This document shows, one piece after another, positions 1-7,305 of a stretch of DNA of 9,361 bases (positions within the stretch are counted from its first letter, which is position 1; each line of letters begins with the position of its first letter). Made by a program: the position numbers and the translations under genes. Source of the DNA: JBFLYE01 sp040756715 [NCBI: bacterium] (GTDB lineage: Bacteria > UBA9089 > UBA9088). The notes beneath the pieces are model-generated. The model worked only from the letters and a program-made list of their open reading frames with translations. It ran no database searches and was not told the DNA's origin. The stretch lies in NCBI GenBank assembly GCA_040756715.1, contig JBFLYE010000167.1, positions 1 to 9,361 on the forward strand. Reading direction: 5' to 3'.

Positions 1-81
1 TTAGGCTCATAAGAGTATCGGCATTTTTTTAATAAGAGAAAATTTTTAATTTTTCCCTTTATTTGGATAAAAATGAGGGTT

Positions 82-124
82 AAACCTATGTAGGACTTGC
101 CTCTCCAGACTTATGGATAGGTTT
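82..124 (-). terminator. Weak candidate terminator hairpin after the DUF2723 gene
   Basis: An 8-bp perfect inverted repeat (AAACCTAT at 82-89, ATAGGTTT at 117-124) lies 20 bp beyond the stop codon of the minus-strand gene. Read on the minus strand, an AT-rich stretch follows. The loop is long (27 nt), the stem is AT-rich and the T-run is interrupted, so this is a poor intrinsic terminator. The rest of 1-143 shows no coding signal. Confidence 0.2.
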
Positions 125-143
125 CAGTTTATCACAAATACCC

Positions 144-1913
144 TTATTTTTCTACAAAAATTTTATTCTGAAGTTTAGAATTTGCAATCTCAAGACCCTT
201 TTTATACATTTCATTTTCTGGGTCAAATTTTGTTGCGCTTTCAAAGAGGGAAATTGCCTTTTTTGGCTCTGAATAGACATATTTTGAACCCATTACAGCG
301 TAGCCATAGGCATATATCTTTAAAACACCCTTTGTGAAGCTATCCTTGTAAACCTTTGTCTCCCTGATTAAATAGGAAACATCATAGATTTTTGGATTTT
401 CTTCTCTTTCCACCTTGAACAATATCCCATAATTTGAAAGGTCTGATGAATATGCTATTTTATATCCAGGGTTATAGAGGTCTTCATTGAATGTATAAAA
501 AATATTGAATCTATCAATATTGTTCTTCACCAGGTTTTCCAGTTTAAATAAATAATGGGCATTAAAATCAGAAAGGGTAAATCTTATATCTTTGTGCTCC
601 CTTAAAAGCCTTTCAATCACCCAATCTGTGGTTAAATCATAAAGGTTGAGTTGAATAATATCTTTTCTCCTATTTTCAATATGCTTAAGATACCACAGGG
701 TCATAAACTCATGGTCGGTATAGGTAAAAAGAATGGTCTTTTCTGGAAGATGCCTTAAGATATTCCTTGCATAGTCATAGGCAAAATAGAATCTGCTTTT
801 GTCGGCAATATAATAATAATTAAAGCAAATTGTTAATGGAATAAGCAAAACTCCAAATTTAAGAGATTTCTTTTTTTCAATTATAAAATTTAGCCCAATT
901 CCTAGAAAGATTGCCAAGGAGAGAAGGGATGGAATATGATATGCCTCAAAATCAATCACCCCTTTTTCCACTGGATAGATAATCAATGAAAAAATGGTAT
1001 TCACAATGATAATGCTTAAGAGAAGGATGAAGAATGGATAATTTCTTCTTTTAAGGGGATAAAAGCCAAATATTAAGATAACACAGAAGATTAAAAATTG
1101 CTTTAAGAGCAAAACAAGATGGTTTCCCAATGTAATGAAAAACTTTAATAATGTTATATCAAGCATCCTTTTTTGAGCAAATTTTACCATCAGACAATCA
1201 ATAAACCTTTGCAGGGTGGTTGGGTTTGCCCAATCAATCGGTGGGTTCTGAAATGCCCTAATCGGAAGATAGAGAAATACAGAAAGACCAAGGGCAAAAA
1301 AGGCAAAAAGATAAAAAAGGGTATTTATTTTAAAGATGGATTTGTTGTTTATAAAAAGAAAGGCAATAATTCCTGGAATAATGGTTGCCATTAGATTATG
1401 GTTTGTAAAAGAAACACCAAGAATAAAAGAAAATAGAATAAGATATTTAAAGTTTTTCTTTATATTTTCTTGATATAGATAAAGGATAAATAAAATGAGA
1501 ATAACAAAAAATCCATAAAGACTATATGTTTTTGCGTAAATAGAGACCCTAAAGAAGGTATAGGAAAATGCAAAGCAAAGGACTGTAGAAAAAGAGATAA
1601 GCCTTTGGACAGAGAGCTTTATAAGCAAAAAATAAATCAGGGTTGAGGTTAAACCTCCAAATATAGAAGACATCAAGGTAATCCTCATCCCAATATTTGA
1701 GATGGGAAGGTATGAAAATAAATGGCCAAGCAGGGTATAAAGGGGATAACCCGAAGGATGGGGAATGCCTAATACATAGGAGGAGGTAATAAAATCGCCA
1801 GAATCTCCAAACCAAACCGAAGAAGGAAGGGTTAGAAGATAAACAAAATATGAAATAAAAAAGGAAAAAAGGCAGATTATATAATCAGCCCTTTTAAAAG
1901 CTATTCTTTGCAT
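144..1913 (-). CDS. DUF2723 family integral membrane protein (GT-C-like), C-terminal TPR-like tail
   Basis: The protein has 589 residues. A first membrane segment at about 12-31 is followed by the DUF2723 signature: GDSGDF at 36-41, then GIPHPSGYPLYTLLG at 49-63. Many further hydrophobic segments follow to about residue 375. The remaining ~200 residues are soluble and end in a TPR-like helix pair (ISLFESATKFDPENEMYKKGL). DUF2723 proteins have a GT-C glycosyltransferase-like architecture, and the eukaryotic relative TMEM260 is a protein O-mannosyltransferase; bacterial substrates are mostly unknown, so a sugar-transfer or cell-envelope role is inference. The ATG at 1911-1913 is the natural start because the membrane segment begins ten residues later, but no good Shine-Dalgarno precedes it. 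It is divergent from the radical SAM gene and looks monocistronic here. Family is confident, function is not. Confidence 0.85.
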   Translation of the reverse strand: MQRIAFKRADYIICLFSFFISYFVYLLTLPSSVWFGDSGDFITSSYVLGIPHPSGYPLYTLLGHLFSYLPISNIGMRITLMSSIFGGLTSTLIYFLLIKLSVQRLISFSTVLCFAFSYTFFRVSIYAKTYSLYGFFVILILFILYLYQENIKKNFKYLILFSFILGVSFTNHNLMATIIPGIIAFLFINNKSIFKINTLFYLFAFFALGLSVFLYLPIRAFQNPPIDWANPTTLQRFIDCLMVKFAQKRMLDITLLKFFITLGNHLVLLLKQFLIFCVILIFGFYPLKRRNYPFFILLLSIIIVNTIFSLIIYPVEKGVIDFEAYHIPSLLSLAIFLGIGLNFIIEKKKSLKFGVLLIPLTICFNYYYIADKSRFYFAYDYARNILRHLPEKTILFTYTDHEFMTLWYLKHIENRRKDIIQLNLYDLTTDWVIERLLREHKDIRFTLSDFNAHYLFKLENLVKNNIDRFNIFYTFNEDLYNPGYKIAYSSDLSNYGILFKVEREENPKIYDVSYLIRETKVYKDSFTKGVLKIYAYGYAVMGSKYVYSEPKKAISLFESATKFDPENEMYKKGLEIANSKLQNKIFVEK

Positions 1914-1955
1914 TTATAATAGAGTGTATGTTTTTGGTAGATAAAAATCAAGCTT

Positions 1956-1982
1956 TTGAATTTCGGGTTTATTTAGTATACT
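1956..1982 (+). promoter_or_regulatory. Weak candidate promoter for the radical SAM gene
   Basis: Within the 76-bp divergent gap (1914-1989), TTGAAT (1956-1961) is followed 15 nt later by TATACT (1977-1982), only 7 bp before the ATG at 1990. The spacing is short and any transcript would be nearly leaderless, in keeping with the lack of a clear ribosome-binding site. This is listed because the gap must hold start signals for two diverging genes, but the match is poor. Confidence 0.2.
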
Positions 1983-1989
1983 AGGCTAT

Positions 1990-2952
1990 ATGCTGGTTTC
2001 ATGGAATATAACAAGGGAATGCAATCTCTCCTGTAAGCATTGCTATAGGGATGCAGGAGAAAAAGAGGTAAATGAGCTTTCCTTTGATGAGGGATGTCAT
2101 CTTCTTTCAGAAATAAAAGAGGCTGGCTTTAAAATGGTTATCCTCTCGGGTGGTGAGCCTATTTTAAGGAAGGATGTTCATCGTCTTATTGAATATGGAG
2201 GTAAGCTTGGTCTTATAATGACAATGGGAACAAATGGGACATTGCTTACAAAACCTGTTGCCTCAAGGCTAAAAGATTCTGGGCTTTCAAGGATAGGAAT
2301 AAGCCTTGATTCTACATCAGAAAAATTACATAATGAATTCAGGGGAAAACCTTGGGCGTATAAAAAGACAATGGATGGAATAAGAAATTGCAAAGATGTC
2401 GGGCTTCCCTTCCAAATTCATACAACCATAATGGAATTTAATTACAGAGAAATAGAGGAAATTATAGATTTTTCAAGCTCCCTTGGTGCATTAGCAATTC
2501 ATATATTTTTTCTTATAAAAACAGGAAGGGCAAAAATGCTGGATGAGGATATAACAAGGTATAGAGATGTTTTAAAAAGAATATTGGAAAAGCAGAAAAC
2601 AACAAAGCTAGAGATTAAAGCTGTTTGTGCCCCTCAATTTATGCTTTATAACCCTTCAAAATATACCAGAGGATGCCTTGCAGGGATAAGCTATTGTTGT
2701 ATTCTTCCTAACGGTGATGTGCAGGGCTGCCCATATCTTCCAATTAGGATAGGAAATATAAGGGATGTCTCATTTAATAAGCTCTGGAGGGATTCTTTGA
2801 TATTCAAAGAATTAAGGCTTATGGAATATAAAGGTAGATGTGGAATATGCGATTATAAAAAATCCTGCGGCGGATGCAGGGCAAGATCATATTCCTATAG
2901 CCTTGACTATATGGGTGCTGATCCATTTTGTATGAAAAAAAGGCTTTGTTAG
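1990..2952 (+). CDS. Radical SAM/SPASM protein, AhbC/AhbD/NirJ-like
   Basis: The protein has 320 residues. The radical SAM cluster motif C11-x3-C15-x2-C18 is followed by GGEP at 54-57, which in this superfamily contacts S-adenosylmethionine. The C-terminal third is a SPASM-type domain carrying auxiliary-cluster cysteines: C229, C236, C237 and C247, then C284-x2-C287-x5-C293-x2-C296, then C314 and C320. The N-terminal CNLSCKHCYRDAG and C-terminal CGGCRAR context resembles the alternative-heme enzymes AhbC/AhbD and heme d1 protein NirJ, but related peptide-modifying SPASM enzymes share these features. No other heme-synthesis gene and no precursor peptide is visible nearby, so the substrate is not assigned. 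The ATG at 1990 lies 9 residues before the first cluster cysteine, which leaves no shorter option. The stop is 187 bp before the next gene. Confidence 0.85.
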   Translation: MLVSWNITRECNLSCKHCYRDAGEKEVNELSFDEGCHLLSEIKEAGFKMVILSGGEPILRKDVHRLIEYGGKLGLIMTMGTNGTLLTKPVASRLKDSGLSRIGISLDSTSEKLHNEFRGKPWAYKKTMDGIRNCKDVGLPFQIHTTIMEFNYREIEEIIDFSSSLGALAIHIFFLIKTGRAKMLDEDITRYRDVLKRILEKQKTTKLEIKAVCAPQFMLYNPSKYTRGCLAGISYCCILPNGDVQGCPYLPIRIGNIRDVSFNKLWRDSLIFKELRLMEYKGRCGICDYKKSCGGCRARSYSYSLDYMGADPFCMKKRLC

Positions 2953-3056
2953 AAAGCTCAAAAGTTCGTATGTGTTCAACATAAAGAATAACCAAGGAGA
3001 GAATGTCTTTAGGTTATATTTCTTTGTTAAATAACGATGGGTTCTATGATAATATT

Positions 3057-3085
3057 TTGACTGCCGACGCAGCATTTGGTATTAT
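3057..3085 (+). promoter_or_regulatory. Strong sigma70-type promoter upstream of the HEPN/receptor fusion
   Basis: TTGACT (3057-3062) and TATTAT (3080-3085) are separated by exactly 17 nt; each hexamer matches the housekeeping consensus at five of six positions. A start near 3092 would give a ~48-nt leader containing the strong ribosome-binding site at 3126-3131. It probably drives the HEPN-receptor frame and possibly the downstream TA and exb genes. Judged only by eye. Confidence 0.6.
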
Positions 3086-3125
3086 TGTATTGATGGGAAA
3101 GAGAGAGCTTAAAATAAACCGAAAG

Positions 3126-3142
3126 GGAGGTCTAACGGGGTG
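3126..3142 (+). promoter_or_regulatory. Ribosome-binding site and GTG start of the HEPN/receptor frame
   Basis: GGAGGT at 3126-3131 is a near-perfect Shine-Dalgarno, 8 nt before GTG at 3140. It decides the start: the next sequence, VEEEIKTLVLYRL, is the normal beginning of a HEPN protein. There is no comparable site before the point where the receptor signal peptide should begin (3275). Confidence 0.65.
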
Positions 3143-3271
3143 GAGGAAGAGATAAAAACTTTAGTGCTGTATCGTCTCCCACGAGCTTGTGAGACGCTTG
3201 ATGAAGCCTCTATTCTTTTAGAAAAAGGCCATACCAACGCCTTTGTTAATCGGCTTTATTATGCCTGTTTC
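3140..3271 (+). pseudogene. Truncated HEPN-domain gene, first 44 codons only
   Basis: Residues 1-44 of the frame read as the N-terminus of a small HEPN-domain protein: a charged first helix, EASILLEKGHTNAFVNRLYYACF, then an abrupt end. Family members usually run to about 120-140 residues and carry their R-x4-6-H catalytic motif in the missing C-terminal part, so the remnant cannot be an active RNase. HEPN proteins commonly pair with MNT nucleotidyltransferases as toxin-antitoxin systems; no MNT gene is seen in 2953-3139 or downstream. At codon 45 (3272) the frame changes without a stop into the receptor signal peptide. This is either a deletion or insertion scar or an assembly join. Confidence 0.65.
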
Positions 3272-5260
3272 GATATAAAAAGGCTTTTTTGTATTCTTTT
3301 GTTTCCCTTATTGGCTTTTTCTGAAACCATTACTGTAACTGGGGAGGAGCTTGTTGTAAGGGAAAAAAAGCCGGTAAAAGAAGAACCCATTGTCAGCAAG
3401 GAGGAGGTCTCTCCTTCTATGGTTGAAAAGAGCTCGGTTTCTCTCTTTACAGATTTGTCCGAGACATTAAAGACCCTGCCCGGTGTGGTTACCCCGGGTG
3501 CTTTCTCGGGTGCATTATACATCCGAGGAACCTATCCCATGGAGACAATATTTTTATTAGACAATGTGTTTATCTATTGGCCATACAGATGGGGAGGGCT
3601 GCTGCTTATGTTTAATACCGACCTTATTAAAAAGGTTGATTTCTATGCCGGAGGCTATCCGGCAAAGGGAAATCAGGCATTGGGTGGAATCATTGATGTC
3701 TATTACAAGGAGGGAAGCAAGAAGAAAAGAAGAGGGCAATTAGAGCTTTCTCCCACCACAATGGCATTTCAGATGGATGGACCAATAAAAAAGGATAAAT
3801 TATCCTACTATCTTTCGGCAAACCGGACACACTATGACCTTCTGGTAAAATGGTTTGGCGGTGAAAAGGGAAGAGCCCTTCCCAACTTTAATGACCAATA
3901 CCTTAAGCTCTATTATGAGCCAACCTATAAAGATAAGCTCTCCTTTAGTATTGTAAGAACCGGAGAGGGGATGGATATGAAGATGGAGGAGGGATACGGC
4001 TCACCCGATGATGAGGGAGGACACTTCTTTTATAAATACACCAAGGATATATTTGCCTTAAATCACAAGCGGGTATTTAGCCCAAGCCTTTCTAATGAGC
4101 TTACCTTAAGCTACTTAATTGATAAGGGAAGATTCAGGTTTTATTCCCCTGACTATCCCTTTAGTGGGGATTTAGATTCTAAAGATACCGCCTTAAGGAA
4201 TGATTTTGTGATTAAAAAAGAAGGTCATGAAATAAATGTGGGAGGAATGGTTTACCGAAATAAGGGAAAAGCGGATGATACCTATAGCTTTCCCATAATA
4301 GAGGAGGTAAATGGAACCTGGACAGAGGTAAAGCACAAAGAGGAATTTCATTACCAAGGGAGAGCTGATTATTATGGGCTATACCTTTGGGATAGGTATA
4401 GTGGCTTTGGACCCATTATTGATTATGGGATAAGGTATGAGAATAACAATTTTACCAAGGAGGGTGTTTTCTCGCCAAGGTTTTCCATCTGCTTTCCCAT
4501 AGGAGGTGGAAAAATAAAGCAATCAATCGGCGAATACTCCCAGTATCCGATGAACTCTTACTATCTTGATGAGAAAGAGGGGAATCCAAAATTAAAATCC
4601 CAATGCTCAAGGCAATATATTTTGGGCTATGAAAGGGATATTGGCGATGATAAAAGGGTAAAAATAGAGGCATATTACTCTGATTTAAATAAGCTTATCC
4701 TTCCAGACCCTGAAAAGAATTATCTTAATAAAGGTAAGGGTTATAGCAGGGGCATTGAGCTTTTCTTCCAGAAAAAGGAGGGAAAAAGATGGGATGGCTG
4801 GCTTTCTTATGCCTATTCCCAAGCAAAGCGGGAGGAAGCCCCGGGTAAATATGGAACATATTCTGTGGTTAAAGAGGAGGTTTTCTATCCAACCGACCAG
4901 GATCGACCACATGTTGCATCCTTAGTTTTAAATTATAACCTTACCAAAAAATGGAAGCTAAGTATGAAAACAACCTATTATTCGGGAAATCCCTGTACAC
5001 CCCTGATTGGCGCAATAAAAGGAAGTGATACCTATAAAGCAATCTGGGGGGAATATAAAAGCAAGAGGCTTCCTTCTTATTTTCAAGCCGACCTTACCAT
5101 AAGAAAAAAGCAAAAATGGGGCGAATGGTATATCCACTTTATCAACCTTACCGGGCATAAGAATATCTATGATTATTACTATAGCGATGATTATTCAGAA
5201 AAAAAGGCATTTGAGCAGCTTCCCTTTATGTTCTTGGGTGGATGCAAGGTTAATTTTTAA
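3140..5260 (+). CDS. TonB-dependent outer-membrane receptor with HEPN-derived N-terminal extension
   Basis: The frame encodes 706 residues, of which about 46-706 belong to the receptor. Residues 47-61 (KRLFCILLFPLLAFS) look like a signal peptide with an AFS/E cleavage site, followed directly by a TonB-box-like ETITVTG (62-68). The plug domain spans about 95-195 (LPGVV at 113-117, then SGALYIRGTYPMETIFLLDNV). The remainder is an aromatic-rich beta-barrel ending in F706, as expected for outer-membrane proteins recognised by BAM. The substrate is unknown. The usual Met before KRLF is replaced by Ile46 (ATA), and there is no ribosome-binding site there, so translation probably begins at GTG 3140 and gives an unusually long N-region. 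Cleavage at 61/62 would still release a normal receptor. The energiser genes exbB and exbD follow after a toxin-antitoxin insert. The gap of 5261-5305 contains candidate vapB control sites. Confidence 0.85.
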   Translation: MEEEIKTLVLYRLPRACETLDEASILLEKGHTNAFVNRLYYACFDIKRLFCILLFPLLAFSETITVTGEELVVREKKPVKEEPIVSKEEVSPSMVEKSSVSLFTDLSETLKTLPGVVTPGAFSGALYIRGTYPMETIFLLDNVFIYWPYRWGGLLLMFNTDLIKKVDFYAGGYPAKGNQALGGIIDVYYKEGSKKKRRGQLELSPTTMAFQMDGPIKKDKLSYYLSANRTHYDLLVKWFGGEKGRALPNFNDQYLKLYYEPTYKDKLSFSIVRTGEGMDMKMEEGYGSPDDEGGHFFYKYTKDIFALNHKRVFSPSLSNELTLSYLIDKGRFRFYSPDYPFSGDLDSKDTALRNDFVIKKEGHEINVGGMVYRNKGKADDTYSFPIIEEVNGTWTEVKHKEEFHYQGRADYYGLYLWDRYSGFGPIIDYGIRYENNNFTKEGVFSPRFSICFPIGGGKIKQSIGEYSQYPMNSYYLDEKEGNPKLKSQCSRQYILGYERDIGDDKRVKIEAYYSDLNKLILPDPEKNYLNKGKGYSRGIELFFQKKEGKRWDGWLSYAYSQAKREEAPGKYGTYSVVKEEVFYPTDQDRPHVASLVLNYNLTKKWKLSMKTTYYSGNPCTPLIGAIKGSDTYKAIWGEYKSKRLPSYFQADLTIRKKQKWGEWYIHFINLTGHKNIYDYYYSDDYSEKKAFEQLPFMFLGGCKVNF

Positions 5261-5277
5261 AAATACTTGATTTTTTG

Positions 5278-5303
5278 TTATGTATATGTTATTTATGTAT
5301 ATG
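5278..5303 (+). repeat. 11-bp direct repeat before vapB, candidate operator
   Basis: TTATGTATATG occurs at 5278-5288 and again at 5293-5303, a 15-bp period, ending two bases before the vapB ATG. Ribbon-helix-helix antitoxins typically bind repeated short sites beside their own start. A TTGATT at 5267-5272 could be a -35 box, but the -10 candidate (TATTTA, 5290-5295) is weak. The AT-rich sequence makes chance repeats possible. Confidence 0.35.
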
Positions 5304-5305
5304 AA

Positions 5306-5545
5306 ATGAATAGAACAACCATATTATTACCTGAAAAGCTTAAATGGGATGCTAACCTAAAAGCAAGGGGCTTAGGTCTTTCCTTAGGAGAATTTATTAG
5401 AACATCCCTTGAGCAAGCGCTAAAAAAAGATTTTTCCAACCTAAAAAATGATCCCTTTGTTAAAGATAACAAATTCTATTCCAAAAACATTGAAAGGGAT
5501 TTAAGCTTAAAGCATGATAATTACATTTATGAGAAGGCAGAATGA
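5306..5545 (+). CDS. vapB: VapB-type ribbon-helix-helix antitoxin
   Basis: The product has 79 residues from ATG 5306. The N-terminus MNRTTILLPEKLKWDANLKARGLGLSLGEFIRTSLEQAL is a typical ribbon-helix-helix fold: a beta strand for DNA binding, then two helices. The rest (about 42-79) is a charged tail with a YIYEKAE end, which in this family wraps the toxin. An upstream TTG at 5267 would add 13 unlikely residues (MIFCYVYVIYVYE) and overlap the putative promoter, so the internal ATG is preferred; it has no clear Shine-Dalgarno. It overlaps vapC by ATGA (5542-5545), the standard antitoxin-first arrangement. It should neutralise VapC and repress its own promoter; the direct repeats just upstream are the obvious operator candidate. 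Confidence 0.75.
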   Translation: MNRTTILLPEKLKWDANLKARGLGLSLGEFIRTSLEQALKKDFSNLKNDPFVKDNKFYSKNIERDLSLKHDNYIYEKAE

Positions 5546-5940
5546 TATTTGTAGATACCAGCGCATTTATTGCCCGATATATTGAGAAAGATCAATATCA
5601 CAAAAAAGCATTGATAAAATGGAAAAAAATTATTGGTAAATCAAAATTATACACCAGCAACCATATCATAGATGAAACGATTACCCTTTTACTTAGAAAG
5701 ACTACTTCCACTTTTGCCATAGAAAAAGCAAAGATATTATATACCACAAAGGCATTTGAAACAATGCGAAGTGATATTGATGATGAGCTAATGGCATTGG
5801 AGGTATTGGAGAAATACAAAGATCAAAAGCTCTCTTTTACCGATTGCTTAAGTGTTGCTTCAATGAAACGAAATAAAATAAGAAAAATATTTACCTTTGA
5901 TAACCATTTTAAACACCTCTTTGGTATGGAGACAATATAA
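5542..5940 (+). CDS. vapC: VapC-type PIN-domain toxin ribonuclease
   Basis: The product has 132 residues, full length for a PIN toxin. The acidic metal-binding residues are present: D5 in the opening MIFVDTSAFIA, E45 in DETITLLL, D101 in LSFTDCLS and D120 in IFTFDNHF. With all four in place the nuclease is probably active; PIN toxins cut tRNA or rRNA using Mg2+. The ATG lies in the ATGA overlap with vapB, so translation is coupled. Its stop TAA (5938-5940) shares its last A with the exbB start, which also couples it to the transport gene. The PIN assignment is firm; the RNA target cannot be told. Confidence 0.85.
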   Translation: MIFVDTSAFIARYIEKDQYHKKALIKWKKIIGKSKLYTSNHIIDETITLLLRKTTSTFAIEKAKILYTTKAFETMRSDIDDELMALEVLEKYKDQKLSFTDCLSVASMKRNKIRKIFTFDNHFKHLFGMETI

Positions 5941-6374
5941 TGGATTGGCTTAAAATTCTAATTGATTATGGAATAATTGGATTGCTTTTATTCCTTAGCA
6001 TTGTCTCTGTTGCCATTGCCATTGAAAGGTTTCTTGTTTTAAGAAATATAAAGATAGCCCAATTCCCCGAGAAAAAACAACTTGAGGTAGAGCTTACCAA
6101 AAAGCTTCATATCATTGCGATTATTGGAGCAAATGCTCCCTATATTGGGCTTTTGGGAACAGTGCTGGGAATAATGCTTACCTTTTATTCTTTAGGAAAA
6201 AAAGGGTTTATGGATACTTCGGGAATAATGGTGGGTCTTGCTTTGGCCTTAAAGGCAACCGCAATTGGGCTTTTGGTGGCAATCCCCTCCATTGTCTTTT
6301 ATAACCTTCTCTTAAGAAAGATAGAGGTTCTCCTTGCCCAATGGGAAACAAACAATGGAAAGAAAGAAATTTGA
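5940..6374 (+). CDS. exbB: ExbB, short group-2 TonB-system energiser
   Basis: The product has 144 residues, much shorter than E. coli ExbB (244) but normal for the short ExbB type known from epsilonproteobacteria and some other lineages. Membrane segments lie at about 11-29, 58-83 and 96-121. The ANAPYIGLLGTVLGI motif (64-78) and KATAIGLLVAIPS (105-117) are the conserved proton-channel helices; T74 and T107 align by hand with E. coli T148 and T181. The position of E. coli E176 appears to be Leu102 here, which seems usual for this short type. ExbB forms the inner-membrane pentamer that, with ExbD, turns proton-motive force into TonB movement. ATG 5940 overlaps the vapC stop, with GGAG at 5928-5931 eight bases upstream. 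Confidence 0.9.
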   Translation: MDWLKILIDYGIIGLLLFLSIVSVAIAIERFLVLRNIKIAQFPEKKQLEVELTKKLHIIAIIGANAPYIGLLGTVLGIMLTFYSLGKKGFMDTSGIMVGLALALKATAIGLLVAIPSIVFYNLLLRKIEVLLAQWETNNGKKEI

Positions 6375-6738
6375 TTATATCAATGTTATTCCTTTGGTTG
6401 ATGTGATGCTTGTCCTTCTTACCATCACCCTTACTACCTCCTCATTCATTGCCACTGGTCTTTTGCCTATAGAGCTTCCCAAAGCAACAAAATCCCAAGA
6501 GAAATTAGCCTTAAAAACCCAAACTATAGAGATAGATAGAGCTTCAAGGATATATCTTAATTCAAAGCCTGTTTCCCTTTCACAGCTAAAGAATACCCTG
6601 GTTTCCCTAAATCGGGAAAGCCCAATATTTATAAGGGCAGATAAATACATTAGCCTACAAACCTTTGTTAATGTATTTGACCTTCTAAAAAACCTTGGCT
6701 TTAAAAAAATCGCCCTCCAGACCGAAGAGAAGAAATGA
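6355..6738 (+). CDS. exbD: ExbD, group-2 TonB-system energiser
   Basis: From ATG 6355 the product has 127 residues. A short cytoplasmic segment (MERKKFDYINVIP) leads to a single membrane helix at about 13-33. D16 in PLVDVMLVLL corresponds to the essential proton-pathway Asp25 of E. coli ExbD. The remaining ~95 residues are the periplasmic domain. The start overlaps exbB by 20 nt; an in-frame ATG at 6334 would add MPNGKQT, which family alignments do not need. ExbD works as a dimer inside the ExbB pentamer. The gene that often follows, tonB, is absent: after a 57-bp gap comes a response regulator. The partner TonB must therefore be elsewhere. Confidence 0.88.
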   Translation: MERKKFDYINVIPLVDVMLVLLTITLTTSSFIATGLLPIELPKATKSQEKLALKTQTIEIDRASRIYLNSKPVSLSQLKNTLVSLNRESPIFIRADKYISLQTFVNVFDLLKNLGFKKIALQTEEKK

Positions 6739-7276
6739 TCAGATTCCTATCAGTATAAAGGCTGTTTGTAAATCTTTGGGAGGGATTTTTAAGGTATGCG
6801 GATATTATTAGTGGAAGATGATAAAAAGATTGCCTCCTTTATCTTAAAGGGGCTCAAAACGCAGGGTTTGCCACAGACCATGCTACAGAGGGCGAAGATG
6901 GGCTTCATTTGGCTTTGCATGAACCCTATGATGCTGTTATTATTGATTTGATGTTGCCCAAAATGGATGGTCTAACCCTTATTGATAATATGAGAAAGAA
7001 CAAGGTGAACACACCCGTGCTTATCTTAAGTGCAAAAAGAAGCGTGGATGATCGGGTGAAGGGCTTGCAAACAGGCAGTGATGACTATCTTACTAAACCC
7101 TTTGCCTTTTCTGAGCTTTTAGCCCGAATTCAAGCCCTCATTAGAAGGGCAAGTGGAATTACAGAGCCAACCACTCTTACTCTCGCAGATCTATCTATGA
7201 ACTTAATCACTCGAGAGGTTGTTAGGGAAGGAAGGAAGGTTGAGCTACAGCCAAAAGAGTTTTCTCTGTTTGAATA

Positions 7277-7305
7277 CTTATAGTATCTTCCATTACTTAG
7301 TGCAA
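7277..7305 (-). promoter_or_regulatory. Candidate outward promoter at the left end of the element
   Basis: On the minus strand, TTGCAC (plus 7300-7305) is followed after 17 nt by TATAAG (plus 7277-7282). The -10 box straddles the element end and the target TA. It mirrors the better promoter at the other end and would transcribe antisense into the regulator's receiver half. The -35 matches consensus at only three positions, so activity is doubtful. Confidence 0.3.

Noticed and set aside
1-143. A possible gene end at the left edge
   Set aside because: The sequence is AT-rich with frequent stops and no recognisable translation; only a weak hairpin is visible.
3003-3155. A 50-codon plus-strand frame with AGGAG upstream, running into the HEPN start
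   Set aside because: It spans the best promoter in the window, overlaps the GTG start region, and its translation resembles no family I know; the ribosome-binding spacing is also short.
5267-5305. An earlier TTG start for the antitoxin
   Set aside because: The 13 extra residues are not family-like and the DNA there is repeat and promoter-like; ATG 5306 starts exactly at the expected MNRTTILLP strand.
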